This document shows positions 1 through 12,989 of a DNA stretch of 64,000 nt, one piece after another. Within the stretch, counting starts at the first letter, position 1, and the number at the start of each line of letters is the position of its first letter. The DNA comes from Neoarius graeffei (Eukaryota; Chordata; Actinopteri; Siluriformes; Ariidae). The position numbers and the translations under genes are program-made. The stretch covers positions 53,020,021 to 53,084,020 of the forward strand of contig NC_083587.1 in the NCBI RefSeq assembly GCF_027579695.1, in the 5' to 3' direction. The notes under the pieces are model-generated. The model saw only the letters and a program-made list of their open reading frames with translations. It had not been told where the DNA came from and ran no database searches.

Positions 1-55
1 TATCTCTAGCCGCTTTATCCTTCTACAGGGTCGCAGGCAAGCTGGAGCCTATCCC
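1..55 (-). repeat. SINE 3'-end fragment
   Basis: This is the reverse complement of the 3' end of the tRNA-derived SINE found many times in this window (key words: gccgctttatcc, ggtcgcaggcaagctgg). It is cut by the window edge and stops abruptly at 55, where an oppositely oriented SINE begins. Confidence 0.75.
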
Positions 56-57
56 AT

Positions 58-404
58 TTGGCACAATGGTGTAGTGGTTAGTACTGTCACCTCACAGCAA
101 GAAGGTTCTGGGTTTGAGCCCAGTGGCTGATGGGGGCCTTTCTGTGTGGAATTTGCATGTTCTCCCCGTGTCTGCGTGGGCTTCCTCCGGGTGCTCCAGT
201 TTCCCCCAAAGACATGCAGGTTAGGTTAATTGGTGGCTCTGAATTGACCATAGGTGTGAATGGTTGTTTGTCTCTATGTGTCAGCCCTGCGATGACCTGG
301 CAACTTGTCCAGGGTGTACCCCACCTCTCGCCCATAGTCAGCTGGGATAGGCTCCAGCTTGTCCGTGACCCTGTACAGGAGAAGCAGTTATGGATAATGG
401 ATGG
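58..404 (+). repeat. tRNA-derived SINE, diverged copy
   Basis: The pol III A box (tggtgtagtgg) and B box (gggtttgagccc) sit in the tRNA-like head. The body follows (gtttgcatgttctcc, gacatgcaggttagg, gctgggataggctcc) and the tail ends ggataatggatgga. It is diverged from the young copies elsewhere. Open frames across it are SINE shadows. Confidence 0.8.
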
Positions 405-452
405 AAAATCTTGGCCTCAGACTCACCCTTTGTATATAACCACAATTGATCT

Positions 453-967
453 ACAGTACAATGAGTATTACTCATTCAAAAGTTTTTCTGTATTTTGACT
501 ACATTTTAGAACAATACTGGAGACATCAAAACTATGAAATAACATATGGAACATATGTAAAATTATGTGGTAAACAAAAAAGTGTTTCATATTTTAGATT
601 CTTCAAAGTAGCTGCCATTTACCTTGATGACACTTTGCAAACTATTGGCATTATCCCAACCAGCTTCATGAGGTAGTCACCTGGAATGCTTTTTGATTAA
701 CAGGTGTGCCTCATCAAAATAAAATTAGTGCAATTTCTTGCCTTGTTAATGTGTTTGAGATCAAACAGTAAACAGTAAATAATAAAAATACAGTAAACAG
801 CCCTATTCCACAACTATAGTAATCCATATTACATCAAGAACCGCTCAGCTAAGTAAAGAGAAACAGCATCCATCATTACTTTAAGACAGGAAGTAACTTT
901 TAATCAATAAAAATAAAGAAAAACCATTGAATTAGAATGTGTGTCCAAACTTTTCACTGGTACTGTA
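453..967. mobile_element. Internally deleted Tc1-like element
   Basis: The ends are inverted (acagtac at 453-459, gtactgta near 959-966). The sub-terminal sequence matches a widespread fish Tc1-like family (catcaaaactatgaaataac, then cttcatgaggtagtcacctg, then aaataaagaaaaaccattga). Nearly the whole transposase gene is missing, so this is a MITE-like deletion derivative of about 515 bp. It lies just upstream of the first visible FCGBP-like exon. The family assignment is from memory of the family, not a search. Confidence 0.65.
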
Positions 968-1024
968 TTATATGCAGATAACAGTATAAAGTAGCTAACA
1001 GTACTGTTTTTCTCCCCTCTTCAG

Positions 1025-2209
1025 TCGTCAGTGGTTGCCCAATAGGCCAGGAGTTCATCACTGCCTTCATGCCTAATCATATCAGTAATCGTGGCAAAGC
1101 CCAACTCAGGCTCTCCATCACAGCCCAGGAGTCCTTAGCTACTGTTACAGTCAAAATCAAGGAGCTCAATTATAAAAAATCACTAACTATAAAGAAAGGT
1201 TCTACCAAATACGTCACCCTCCCAGACGAGGCTGAGATTTATGAAGATGGAGTCTCAGCCAAAACAGTGCTGATTTCCTCTAATACAGACATCTCCGTGG
1301 TGTCCTCTCACATCAAAAAATTTAGTGGAGACAGCAGTGTGATCTTCCCCAGTCACCAACTTGGCAAGAGTTATGTTGCTTTCACTCCAGAAGAAGGTTC
1401 CTTTGATACAATCGTGGCTATCATCAATGGCAAGGAAGACAACACAATTAATATTCTAGCATATTCAGACCTCCAGCTTAAAAGCAAGGTACACTTGAAG
1501 CGAGGAGTAAAGATGCCTATTCGATTAGCTCCTTATCAAGTTTATCTGCTTCGGAGTGGGAAGACCTTAACAGGAACTAGGATCGAGTCTCAGTTCCCTG
1601 TTGCTGTCCTGGCAGGACACGAGTGCCTCAAGCTCTTCAAGACCTGTGAGCATGTCTATGAACAGCTGGTGCCAATAGACTCGCTCTCTGATGAGTACCT
1701 AGTCCCTGTCATGCACCCCTTGCATGCCTGCAAGGACACAGTACATGTTGTTGCAACTGAGGATAAGACTGACGTGACGGTTTCTCATGGTCTATCACTC
1801 CAGCACAAGTCACTTTCTTCTGGAGAGCTTCTGAATGTTTTGATTAAATTGCCAACAGTAATCCAAAGCAATAAAAAGATCATGGTTATGTATTCCAGTT
1901 CCAACGTCCCCTATGATGAGTTCTTGACTAACATAATTCCTGTATCACAGATGTCCAAATCATGGACTGTTTATCCACTACATAAATACAAGAATTTTGC
2001 TGTTGTTGTCTCAGAGTTGGGTACCAGTACATCTGCTTTTGGTTTCTTGAAGTGGAATGTTTTTCCTGGAAACAAAAAGTATACATGGGCTATTAAATCA
2101 CTTGGTAAAAAAAAGGGCCCTATAACCATATCCAGTGACTCACCACAAGCTGTCTATGTTTATGGTGGGAATGGAAGACTTGGCTATGGCACAACAGGAG
2201 TGTGCAATG
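1025..2209 (+). CDS. fcgbp: FCGBP-like exon: IgGFc-binding N-terminal domain
   Basis: One 1,185-bp exon encodes about 394 residues of the IgGFc-binding domain. It opens [14 protein letters not shown], the usual beginning of this family, and includes [30 protein letters not shown] and [17 protein letters not shown]. The acceptor is ctcccctcttcag and the donor gtaggt. The first ATG (1069) is internal, not a start: the frame is open to the acceptor and the upstream residues are family-typical. Entry is in phase 2, exit in phase 1. Confidence 0.9.
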
Positions 2210-5200
2210 GTAGGTCATAATCTGTAGAAGGACAACTTATATTCAAACAAATTAAATTACTATTGAATGTAAAACCATTGAAACCACTGAAATGTAAATT
2301 CTATACTTGATCTTTCAGCGCCACCTCCACCACCACCTCCAAGAGATCCCTGCGAATCTGTTAAATGCCGCTGGAGACAGGAGTGCAAGAAGGGTGTCTG
2401 TGTCCATGTTGACACAGCAACATGTTGGGCTGTCGGGGATCCTCACTACAAAACTTTTGATGGGAAGCGATATGATTTCCAGGGCACGTGCACCTACACC
2501 ATGGCTACTACTGTAAAAACTGAGAAAGGCCGTGTCCCCTTCACAGTTTTGGCAAAGAATAATCGCAGAGGGAATAATTTGGTGTCCTATGTGAGGACAG
2601 TATCACTAAATGTGTACAATCATACAATAGTTGCTGGTAAGAAAAGGGCTCTAGTTGAGGTAAGCTGAGGAAACATATGAATGTGCAGGCTGTTAATTCT
2701 TTTTTTTTTTAAAGAAAATATCAAGTTTGCTTCTGTACCCTTTTCAGGTGGATGGTGAACTCACTTACTTGCCTGTACGTCTTGCTGAAGGAAAGATAGA
2801 AGTGGTTCAAAGTGGTTGTAATGTCCTCATAACAACAGACTTTGGCTTAGAGGTGAAATATGACTGGAACATGATGCTATACATAACAGTGCCCAGCACC
2901 TACTTTGGGTTACTTGGTGGACTTTGTGGAAACTACAATGGAGACTGGACAGATGAGCAGTTAGACCCCAAGGGAATGAAACTCTCCACTATACTGACAT
3001 TTGCCAAGAGCTGGAAAGTTTCAGACAATGACTTGTTCTGCCGTGATGACTGTGAGGGCAAGTGCCTCCTCTGCCGACCTCAGCTTAAAGCAAAATATAA
3101 TGCAGACAATTACTGTGGTCTTATGGCAAAAACAAATGGGCCATTTGCCAACTGCCACAAGACTGTTGACCCACGTGCATACCTAGACAATTGTGTGTAT
3201 GACATATGCATCAATAGAGGCATTAGAAGTTTCCTCTGTGAAAACATGCGGACCTATGCTGAGGCTTGCATGGCAGCTGGAGTGAAGATCGATCCCAACT
3301 GGAGGAGTCTGTCTGACTGCCGTAAGTGAAGACTGCCGTAATTGTAACAATATCTTTAAGATCTTTGGAAATGCATGCACAGCTTATGAATGAATGTTGC
3401 TGTAATTTTGGACTTTCATAACCAAATTAAATCTCTAAGTCTAAATATGACACATTATGTTTCCTGACTCTTAATTAATCATGCAAATGTTCCTTCTTGA
3501 TATATTAATAGCATTGCAATGCCCAGCAAACAGCCACTATGAGCCTTGTGGAACCGCATGTGCTGCCTCCTGCGCAGATCGAGATGCACCAAGCAAATGT
3601 GAAAAGCCTTGTGTGGAAGGCTGCCAGTGCAATGATGGTTTTGTCCTCAGTGGAGGCCAATGTGTGGCCCTGGCGCAATGTGGCTGTACCTATGAAAACC
3701 GTTATTATCTTCCTGGTGAGACATTCTGGGGTGACCAGACCTGCAATAAGAAATGCTCCTGCAAATCAGGACAGGTCAACTGTACACCCACAAAATGCAA
3801 GGCATCTGAAGAGTGTAAAATCCAGAACGGTGTGAAAGGTTGCTATCCACTATCTTACGGGCGTTGTGTGGGCAGTGGAGATCCACACTATTTAACCTTT
3901 GATGGGAGGCACTTTGATTTCCAGGGTACTTGCACATATTACCTTTCGAAACTGGTCAACACATCTGACATGTCACTGGTGCCCTTTGAAGTTCTTGTCA
4001 AGAATGAAAACAGAGGACTGAATAAGGTTGTTTCCTTCACCAAGACTGTGGAGATCAAAACTTTTGGCTACACCATTATCATGAGTAAAGACTATTGTGG
4101 TAAAGTGATGGTAAGTTGCTTTTCCTCCTATTGGATAGTCAAATATAAAAGCTCCCTCACTGATTTTAGGGCTTGTGACTACAACCCCGATTCCAAAAAA
4201 GTTGGGACAAAGTACAAGTTGTAAATAAAAACGGAATGCAATGATGTGGAAGTTTCAAAATTCCATATTTTATTCAGAATAGAACATAGATGACATATCA
4301 AATGTTTAAACTGAGAAAATGTATCATTTAAAGAGAAAAATTAGGTGATTTTAAATTTCATGACAACAACACATCTCAAAAAAGTTGGGACAAGGCCATG
4401 TTTACCACTGTGATACATCCCCTTTTCTCTTTACAACAGTCTGTAAATGTCTGGGGACTGAGGAGACAAGTTGCTCAAGTTTAGGGATAGGAATGTTAAC
4501 CCATTCTTGTCTAATGTAGAATTCTAGTTGCTCAACTGTCTTAGGTTTTTTTTGTCGTATCTTCCATTTTATGATGCGCCAAATATTTTCTATGGGTGAA
4601 AGATCTGGACTGCAGGCTGGCCAGTTCAGTACCCGGACCCTTCTTCTACGCAGCCATGATGCTGTAATTGATGCAGTATGTGGTTTGGCATTGTCATGTT
4701 GGAAAATGCAAGGTCATCCCTGAAAGAGACGTCATCTGGATGGGAGCATATGTTGCTCTAGAACCTGGATATACCATTCAGCATTGATGGTGTCTTTCCA
4801 GATGTGTAAGCTGCCCATGCCACACGCACTAATGCAACCCCATACCATCAGAGGTGCAGGCTTCTGAACTGAGCGCTGATAACAACTTGGGTCGTCCTTC
4901 TCCTCTTTAGTCCAAATGACACGGTGTCCCTCATTTCCATAAAGAACTTCAAATTTTGATTCGTGTGACCACAGAACAGTTTTCCACTTTGCCACAGTCC
5001 ATTTTCAATGAGCCTTGGCCCAGAGAAGATGTCTGCGCTTCCGGATCATGTTTAGATATGGCTTCATCTTTGAACTATAGAGTTTTAGCTGGCAACGGTG
5101 GATGGCACGGTGAATTGTGTTCACAGATAATGTTCTCTGGAAATATTCCTGAGCCCATTTTGTGATTTCCAATACAGAAGCATGCCTGTATGTGATGCAG

Positions 5201-8200
5201 TGCTGTCTAAGGGCCCGAAGATCACGGGCATCCAGCATGGTTTTCTGGCCTTGACCCTAACACACAGAGATTCTTCCAGATTCTCTGAATCTTTTGATGA
5301 TATTATGCACTGTAAATGATATGTTCACACTCTTTGCAATTTTACACTGTCGAACTCCTTTCTGATATTGCTCCACTATTTGTCGGCGCAGAATTAGGGG
5401 GATTGGTGATCCTCTTCCCATCTTTACTTCTGAGAGTCGCTGCCACTCCAAGATGCTCTTTTTATACCCAGTCATGTTAATGACCTATTGCCAATTGACC
5501 TAATGAGTTGCAATTTGGTTCTCCAGCTGTTCCTTTTTTGTACCTTTAACTTTTCCAGCCTCTTATTGCCCCTGTCCCAACTTTTTTGAGAACTTTTTTG
5601 TGTTGCTGTCATGAGATTCCAAAATGTCTCACTTTCGACATTTGATATGTTGTCTATGTTCTATTGTGAATACAATATCAGTTTTTGAGATTTGTAAATT
5701 ATTGCATTCTGTTTTTATTTACAATTTGTACTTTGTCCCAACTTTTTTGGAATCAGGGTTGTATTTTGCCAATCTGTATCCTTCCTTGTTATGGTCTGTG
5801 AAGGTTCTCAGTCATCCAGGTCATCATAAACCGTAGGTGCTAAAGAAGACAACTGGACTTGCTTGAAATCCTTGAAGATGTTTCACCTCTCATCCGAAAG
5901 GCTTCTTCAGTTCTGTCTGACTAGTGGGGAGTTACAGGTATTTATCCTCTAGTGGACCAAAAACAAACCTAAGGAGAGTCATTGAGGTCACATGGGTCAT
6001 CCTGTAGGTCAGCTGACTTCAATGATTCAAATGATGGCAGAGAAAGCCAATGACCCACAGATCACCCTAACAACCCTCTCGGCTGCTAACACCGTTCACA
6101 CCTGGTCTCCAATGACCCTAACACCTACAGGATGACTGAGTGTCAACGACCCATGTGACCTCAATGACTCCCCTCAGGTTTGTTTTTGGTTCACGAGAGG
6201 ATAAATACCTGGAACTCCCCACTAGTCAGACAGAACTGAAGAAGTCTTTAGGATGAGAGATGAAACGTCTTCAAGAATTTCAAGCAAGTCCAATTGCCTT
6301 CTTTAGCACTTACGGTCCTTGTTATGGTGTTTCACTGCAAAGTTCTATCTATCTTTGCCACTTTTAGGCTGAAGGATGTGCTACAGTGCCTTGAAAAAGT
6401 ATTCATACCCCTTGAACTTTTTCACATTTTCCCACCTTACAACCACGAACTTAAAAGTTTTTTATTGAGATTTTATGTGATAGACCAACACAGAGTAGCA
6501 CATAATTGTGAAGTGAAATGAAAATGATAAATGGTCTTCAAAATTTTAAACAAATAAAAATCTGAAAAATGTGGCGTGCATTAGTATTCAGCCCCCTGTA
6601 CTCTGATACCTCTAAATACAATCCAGTGCAATCAATTGCCTTCAGAAGTCATCTAATTAGTTAAGAGTCCTACTGTGTGTAATTTATTCTCAGCATAAAT
6701 ACACTTGTTCTGTGAAAGCCTCAGTGGTTTGTTAGAGAACACTGAAGAATAAACAGCATCATGAAGACCAAAGAACTCACCAGACAGGTCAGGGATAAAA
6801 TTCTGGAGAAGTTTAAAGCAGGGTTAGGTTATAAAAAAAATATCCCAAGCTCTGAACATCTCAGGAAGCACTGTTCAATCCATCATTCAAAAATGGAAAA
6901 AGTATGGCACAACTGCAAACCTAACAAGACATGACCGTCCACCTAAACTGACAGAGCGAGCAAGGAGAGCACTGGTCAGAGAAGCAGCCGAGAGGCCCAT
7001 GATCACTCTGGAGGAGCTGCAGAAATCCACAGCTCAGGTGGGAGAATCTGTGCACAGGACAACTATAAGTCGTACACTCCACAAATCTGGCCTTTTTGGA
7101 AGAGTGGTAAGAAGAAAGCCATTGTTGAAAGACAGGCCTAAGAAGTCCTGCTTGCAGTTTGCCAGAAGCCATGTAGGGGACACAGCAAACATGTGGAAGA
7201 AGGTGCTTTGGTCAGATGAGACCAAAGTTGAACTTTTTGGCCTAAATGCAAAGTGCTATGTGTGGCGGAAAACTAACACTGCTCATCACTCTGCACACAC
7301 CATCCCCACTGTGAAACATGGTGGTGGCAGCATCATGCTATGGGGATGCTTTTCTTCAGCAGGGACAGGGAAGCTGGTCAGAGTTGATGGGAAGATGGAT
7401 GGAGCTAAATACAGGGCAATCCTGGAAGAAAACCTGTTGGAGGCTGCAAAAGACTTGAGACTGGGAAGGAGATTCACCTTCCAGCAAGACAATGACCCTA
7501 AACATACAGCCAGAGCTACAATGGAATGGTTTAGATCAAAGAATATTCATGTGTTATATTGGCCCAGTCAAAGTCCAGACCTAAATCCTACTGAGCATCT
7601 GTAGCAAGACTTGAAAATTGTTGTTCACAGATGCTCTCCATCCAATCTGGCTGAGCTTGAGCTATTTTGCAAAGAAGAATGGGCAAAAATTTCAGTGTCT
7701 AAATGTGCAAAGCTGCTAGAGACATACCACAAAAGACTTGCAGCTGTAATTGCAGCAAAAGGTGGCTCTACAAAGTATTGACGCAGGGGGGCTGAATACT
7801 AATGCACATCACATTTGTCAGATTTTTATTTGTTTAAAATTTTGAAGACCATTTATCATTTTCATTTCACTTCACAATTATGTGCTACTCTGTGTTGGTC
7901 TATCACATAAAATCTCAATAAAAAAACTTTTAATTTCATGGCTGTAAGGTGGAATGTGAAAAAGTTCAAGGGGTATGAATACTTTTTCAAGGCACTGTAT
8001 GTGCTATACACAATATATTAGCAGGAAAAATTCTGTGTTTGAGCTTAGACTTTGGACACATACTGTATGCATGAGTTTTATGGCTAATTATGTAGCAACT
8101 GTTTAACAAAGGCTCTGCGATGACCTGGTGACTTGTCCAGGGTATACCCTGCCTCTTGCCCATAGTCAGCTGGGATAGGCTCCAGCTTGCCCATGACTCT

Positions 8201-11200
8201 GCACAGGATAAACGGTTACAGATAATGGATGGATGGATGTTTAACAAAGAATGTTTATTAGTGATAAAAGTTAAAGTATAAATACTTGTTATAGCTCTAG
8301 TATAACTGACTAACAGTGTACAAAAAATAATGCATAAAAATCTTTCCATCTTTTTCATAGGTCAACAACCTGTTTGTAAATTTGCCATTTGAGACAGAGG
8401 GTGGTCAGCTTTCCATATTCCACAGTGGTTACTTTGGAGTTGTTAAAACAGATTTTGGCATGAAAGTGAAATTTAACTGGCATAGTTACGTTGAACTCAC
8501 TCTCCCCAGCACATACAATAACCTGGTAGGAGGTCTCTGTGGCAATTGGAACGGGAACTTAAATGACGACCTGACCTTCCCAAACAAAAGCATTACCAAA
8601 AACCCTACTGCGTTTGGAAACAGCTGGAAAGCCAGAACGGACTCTGATTGCTTGGCAGAGTGCAAGGGCCAAAAGTGTCCCAAATGTGATGCTGCTGACA
8701 GGAATAAGGATGTTTTTACAAAACCTTGTAGCCTGATTACAGACACAAATGGCCCATTTAAAGCATGCCATAGCCAAATCAATCCCACCAAGTTCTATGA
8801 AGACTGTGTGTATGATATGTGTATGTATGGTGGTCATTCTACAGCCCTGTGCAGTGCACTTACAGCCTATATGTCTGCATGCCAGACAGCAAACGTCATA
8901 GTGGAGAAATGGAGAACTGATAGTTTCTGTCGTAAGTTGTTATATACTGTAGTATTATGAGAATATTTCTCCTTAATTATGTATTCCAATTCCCAGCCCT
9001 ATCCCTTCTTATTTAAATATGGCCTTCATTTCATTTCATCTTGATATCTATTATCCATTGCACTTGCAAGTGACCATGTGTGTGTGTGTGATTAACTAGT
9101 CTCCGATACTCTCTTCACAGCTGCATCCTGCAAAGCGAACAGCCGCTATGATGTGTGTGGTGCTGGATGTCCCCAGACCTGCAACGGCTTCACTGAGCCC
9201 ACGGCTTGCCAGCGTGAACCCTGCATTGAAGGCTGTGTGTGTGATGATGGATTTGTCCTGAGCAACAGTGAGTGTGTGCCAATGGAGCGATGCGGATGTG
9301 CATATGAAGGCCAGTACTATAATCTGGGCCAAGTCTTTTACCCCAAAGGCAAGTGCAGTGAGAGGTGTGTCTGTGAGGAGCAAGGAAATATCACATGCAA
9401 AAATGATTTCTCCTGTGGTCCCAATGAGCAATGTGAAATCCGTGATGGGGTTCAAGCCTGCTATCCTGATGGCAAAGGATCTTGCTCAGTCTTTGGATCT
9501 GGGACCTACTACTCATTTGATGGGAACCATATCAGGGTGCCAGGAGACTGTGTGTACAGACTGGTGGAAACAGTCCAGACTGAAGATCAGAAGTTGATGC
9601 CTTTCAATGTGACAGTGCAGGAACTATCATCTGACATAGTGGTCACAAGAAGACTCAACATAGACATAGACAATTATATGATTGGCCTGATTCCTGGACA
9701 TCCGTGGGAAATAAGGGTAATTTGTTTTGTTGCATTTTTATTCATATGAGGTGATATTGTGAAGATGTCCAGATGCCAGCTATAGAGACAAATATTGCTT
9801 GAGAATTGCATTACCATTCAAATGATTTGTAAAGTGATAGATTTGACAGTTTGTTGTTTGTGGGAAAGTTTTCTTCTTCATCTTCCAGTCAAAAAGATGC
9901 AGTTTTGACCAGTTTCAGCTGAAAATTTTCAGTGACATCCCTAATAAATATACTGTAATATATTAATCTTAACTATATACTTATTTAAAGTGACCCAAGT
10001 CAAACACACTTGGGGCCTGGTCTCAAACACCGATAACTATAACTATACCTATACTTATAACTATGACTATGCCTGTGCCTGAATTTAGTTCCAGTCTGGA
10101 GCAGTCATACCACAACTATAATCCCGACTATAATATCAGTTGGTCCTGACACTCAGGTAAATAAATGCATGCAACTTAGAAATAGTCATGGAAGTTTTTT
10201 CCAAGTAGTAGTACATTATTCCGGGTCATACTGTACAGCTTGGACTTCAAAACAACCCACGTACACACTCCGGTGGTTGATAAAATACGGATAGGTCACG
10301 GACTACGGAAATATAATAAAAAAAGGATACAAAATACAGAATGGCTATGGATTTTAATATGGATGCATCACGGATGCTATTAATTTACAGATTGGTCACG
10401 GACGCTTCAGTATATTACAGATTGGTTACCGATTTCATACGGATGATGCCTCACACATAAAAAATTAAGAAGTCTAAAACAATTAAATGTCTGGACTGCT
10501 GAAGTTCATAATTAAAATATCTTACCTGCATTTATATGTTTACTTTATTAATTTACTATTGATATTTCACGGAAAATATCACATATCCGTGAATAAAAAG
10601 ATCCGTGCTTTGTATTATATTTTTTATTTTCCATGAATCCGTATTCTGTGGCTTCAGGATGCAACAAGGATGTACAAAGATGCCCAGGGAAAAATAACAT
10701 GAGCTCAGACAACGTCACACGTAAACAATTACCTGATTGGTCAGATGTTTTATCTGATCAGGTCAAGCTCACCGATACGGATAAACCCCGGCCTGGGCTA
10801 TAGGTATCGTTATCGGTCTGGTGTGAGCACCAACCACATAAACTACAGGGGACCGATTTATTAGGATGCAGTGCTGCTGCACAGCAACCTATGGGCTCCC
10901 CTAGGTTATAACATGAGCTCATGTTATTACCCATTACATTATTTGTCTTTTTACCTGGTAAGAATGGTAAGAACCATCCTTGGGAATTGTAGCTATATTC
11001 TTTTTATTGGCAGGTGGATGAAGTGAAAGCTTTTCTCCCTGTAACACTTGAAGAAGGACTGGTGAAGGTCTATCAGAGTGGTGCATTCATCGTCTTGGAA
11101 GCCTCTTTTGGACTGAAGGTGACCTACGACTCCGTGTCAGTGGCCACAGTTGAAATCCCTTCCACTTACAAAAACGCTGTTCAAGGTCTGTGTGGTAATT

Positions 11201-12954
11201 ATAATGATAAGTCAGATGACTTACTAATGCCAGATGGTAAGCAGGCTTCCTCCGCTGAGAAATTTCTGGAAGCTTGGCTGGTGATTCAGGAAGGAGTGAT
11301 CTGTCACACAGGGTGTCCACCAGGCTCCACATGCTCAGAGACCGAAACAGATGGAGACAATGACTGCAAGATCCTCACTTTGAAGCAAGGCCCATTCTCT
11401 CACTGTTACTCCAAAGTTCCACCTTCACCATTCTATGATATGTGTGCAAAGGATGTCACATCACATCCAGAGGACAAGACGCTTGCTTGCCGCTATATTC
11501 AAAACTATGTGGTTCATTGTCAGCAAGCTGGTATCTCCATCAGCAGCTGGAGAAATGCAACCTTCTGTTGTAAGTAGCTGTATGATACTATTATTTTGTA
11601 GCTATATCTAATTTTGTATTATATCTTTGTAGCTATTTTATTTTGATAGCTACATCACTGGGAGTTTGCCTGTGGTTTGTTTACTGGGGTTTAAATAGTA
11701 CTAGTATGGTTTGTTAATGGAGGCATGGTAGCACAATGGGTATCATTGATGCTTAACAGCTCCAGTGCCCCCTTTTTGCCCCTGAGTTTGGGTGTTCTCC
11801 TTATGTCCATATGGGTTTCCTTTTAAACATGCTGGCAAGCGGACTGCTGACTCTAAATCACCCCTAGGCATGAATGAGTGCATAAATTTGTGTGTAAATG
11901 GTGCCTTGTGATGGGGACTGGTGTCCCAGCTAGGGTGTATTCCCAGTTCATGCCAAGTGTTCCCAATCCACAGTAATCCTGACCAGTATAAATCACTTAC
12001 TGAAAATGAATAAATGAACAAGTGTTGTTAATACTTCATCCATTTTTCCTTTTCTTCTTTTCCCAGCAATGACCTGTCCTGAAAAAAGTCACTACGAGCT
12101 ATGTGCGGACACTTGCGCATCAACTTGTGCCAGCCTTACCATGGCACCTAGTTGTTCAGAGTGTCTTGAAGGCTGCCAGTGTGATGAAGGCTATATCTTT
12201 GATGGAGGAGACTGTAAGCTTGTAGAAGATTGTGGTTGCTTGGCGGAAGGAATATATTACAAGGTGAATTGCTTCTCTAATCGATTTGTTGTCTGACCTG
12301 GCTTCTTGCAAATAAATCAGTCATATATTTAAAATATACATTCCTACAGTCCGGGGAATCAGTAGTCCGAAGAGACTGTATAGAGACATGCACCTGTAAA
12401 GCTGGACAATTCTCTTGTCAGCCTATGAACTGTCAGGAAGATGAGATCTGTCGCAAACAGGATGGCATTCCAGCATGTATACGTGGTAAGTAAGTGTCAT
12501 CTCATCATTATGGAAATATATCAAAGATGTGATTTATAATAACGTGGCCTTACTTTATTCAAGATCTCTGCAGCAAGAAAAAATGTCGTGAGAAAGAACA
12601 ATGTGTGGAGAGGAACAATACAGCAGTGTGTGTGCCCACCTCTAAGGCCTCATGCCAAGTTATCGGAGACCCTAACTATGAAACCTTTGATGGAAGCAGG
12701 GTTACTTTTCAGGGTATTTGCTCTTACGTTATGGTTAAGACATCAGGTGCAGACAAAAGCCTGCCGGAGTTCAGCATCATTAACAAGAACAAACTCGGCC
12801 AGACTAAACTTGGCTCTTACTTAAACACAGTCACCGTGAAGATCCAGGGCCATGAAATCATCATTTTTCAACATGACCGCAACAATGTGACAGTGAGTAA
12901 AACCCATCATTTTTTCTTATACATAAAAAATATTATTATCATAGCAGATCAGTC

Positions 12955-12989
<35 letters not shown>

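Noticed and set aside
58..130. tRNA-like sequence with A and B boxes as a possible tRNA gene
   Set aside because: It is the pol III head of a SINE; no cloverleaf was formed and the same head recurs in all SINE copies.
130..498. 122-codon frame over the first SINE, and the many similar frames ([12 protein letters not shown]..., [13 protein letters not shown]...) across the window
   Set aside because: They are translations of SINE copies in either direction and recur wherever the SINE lies.
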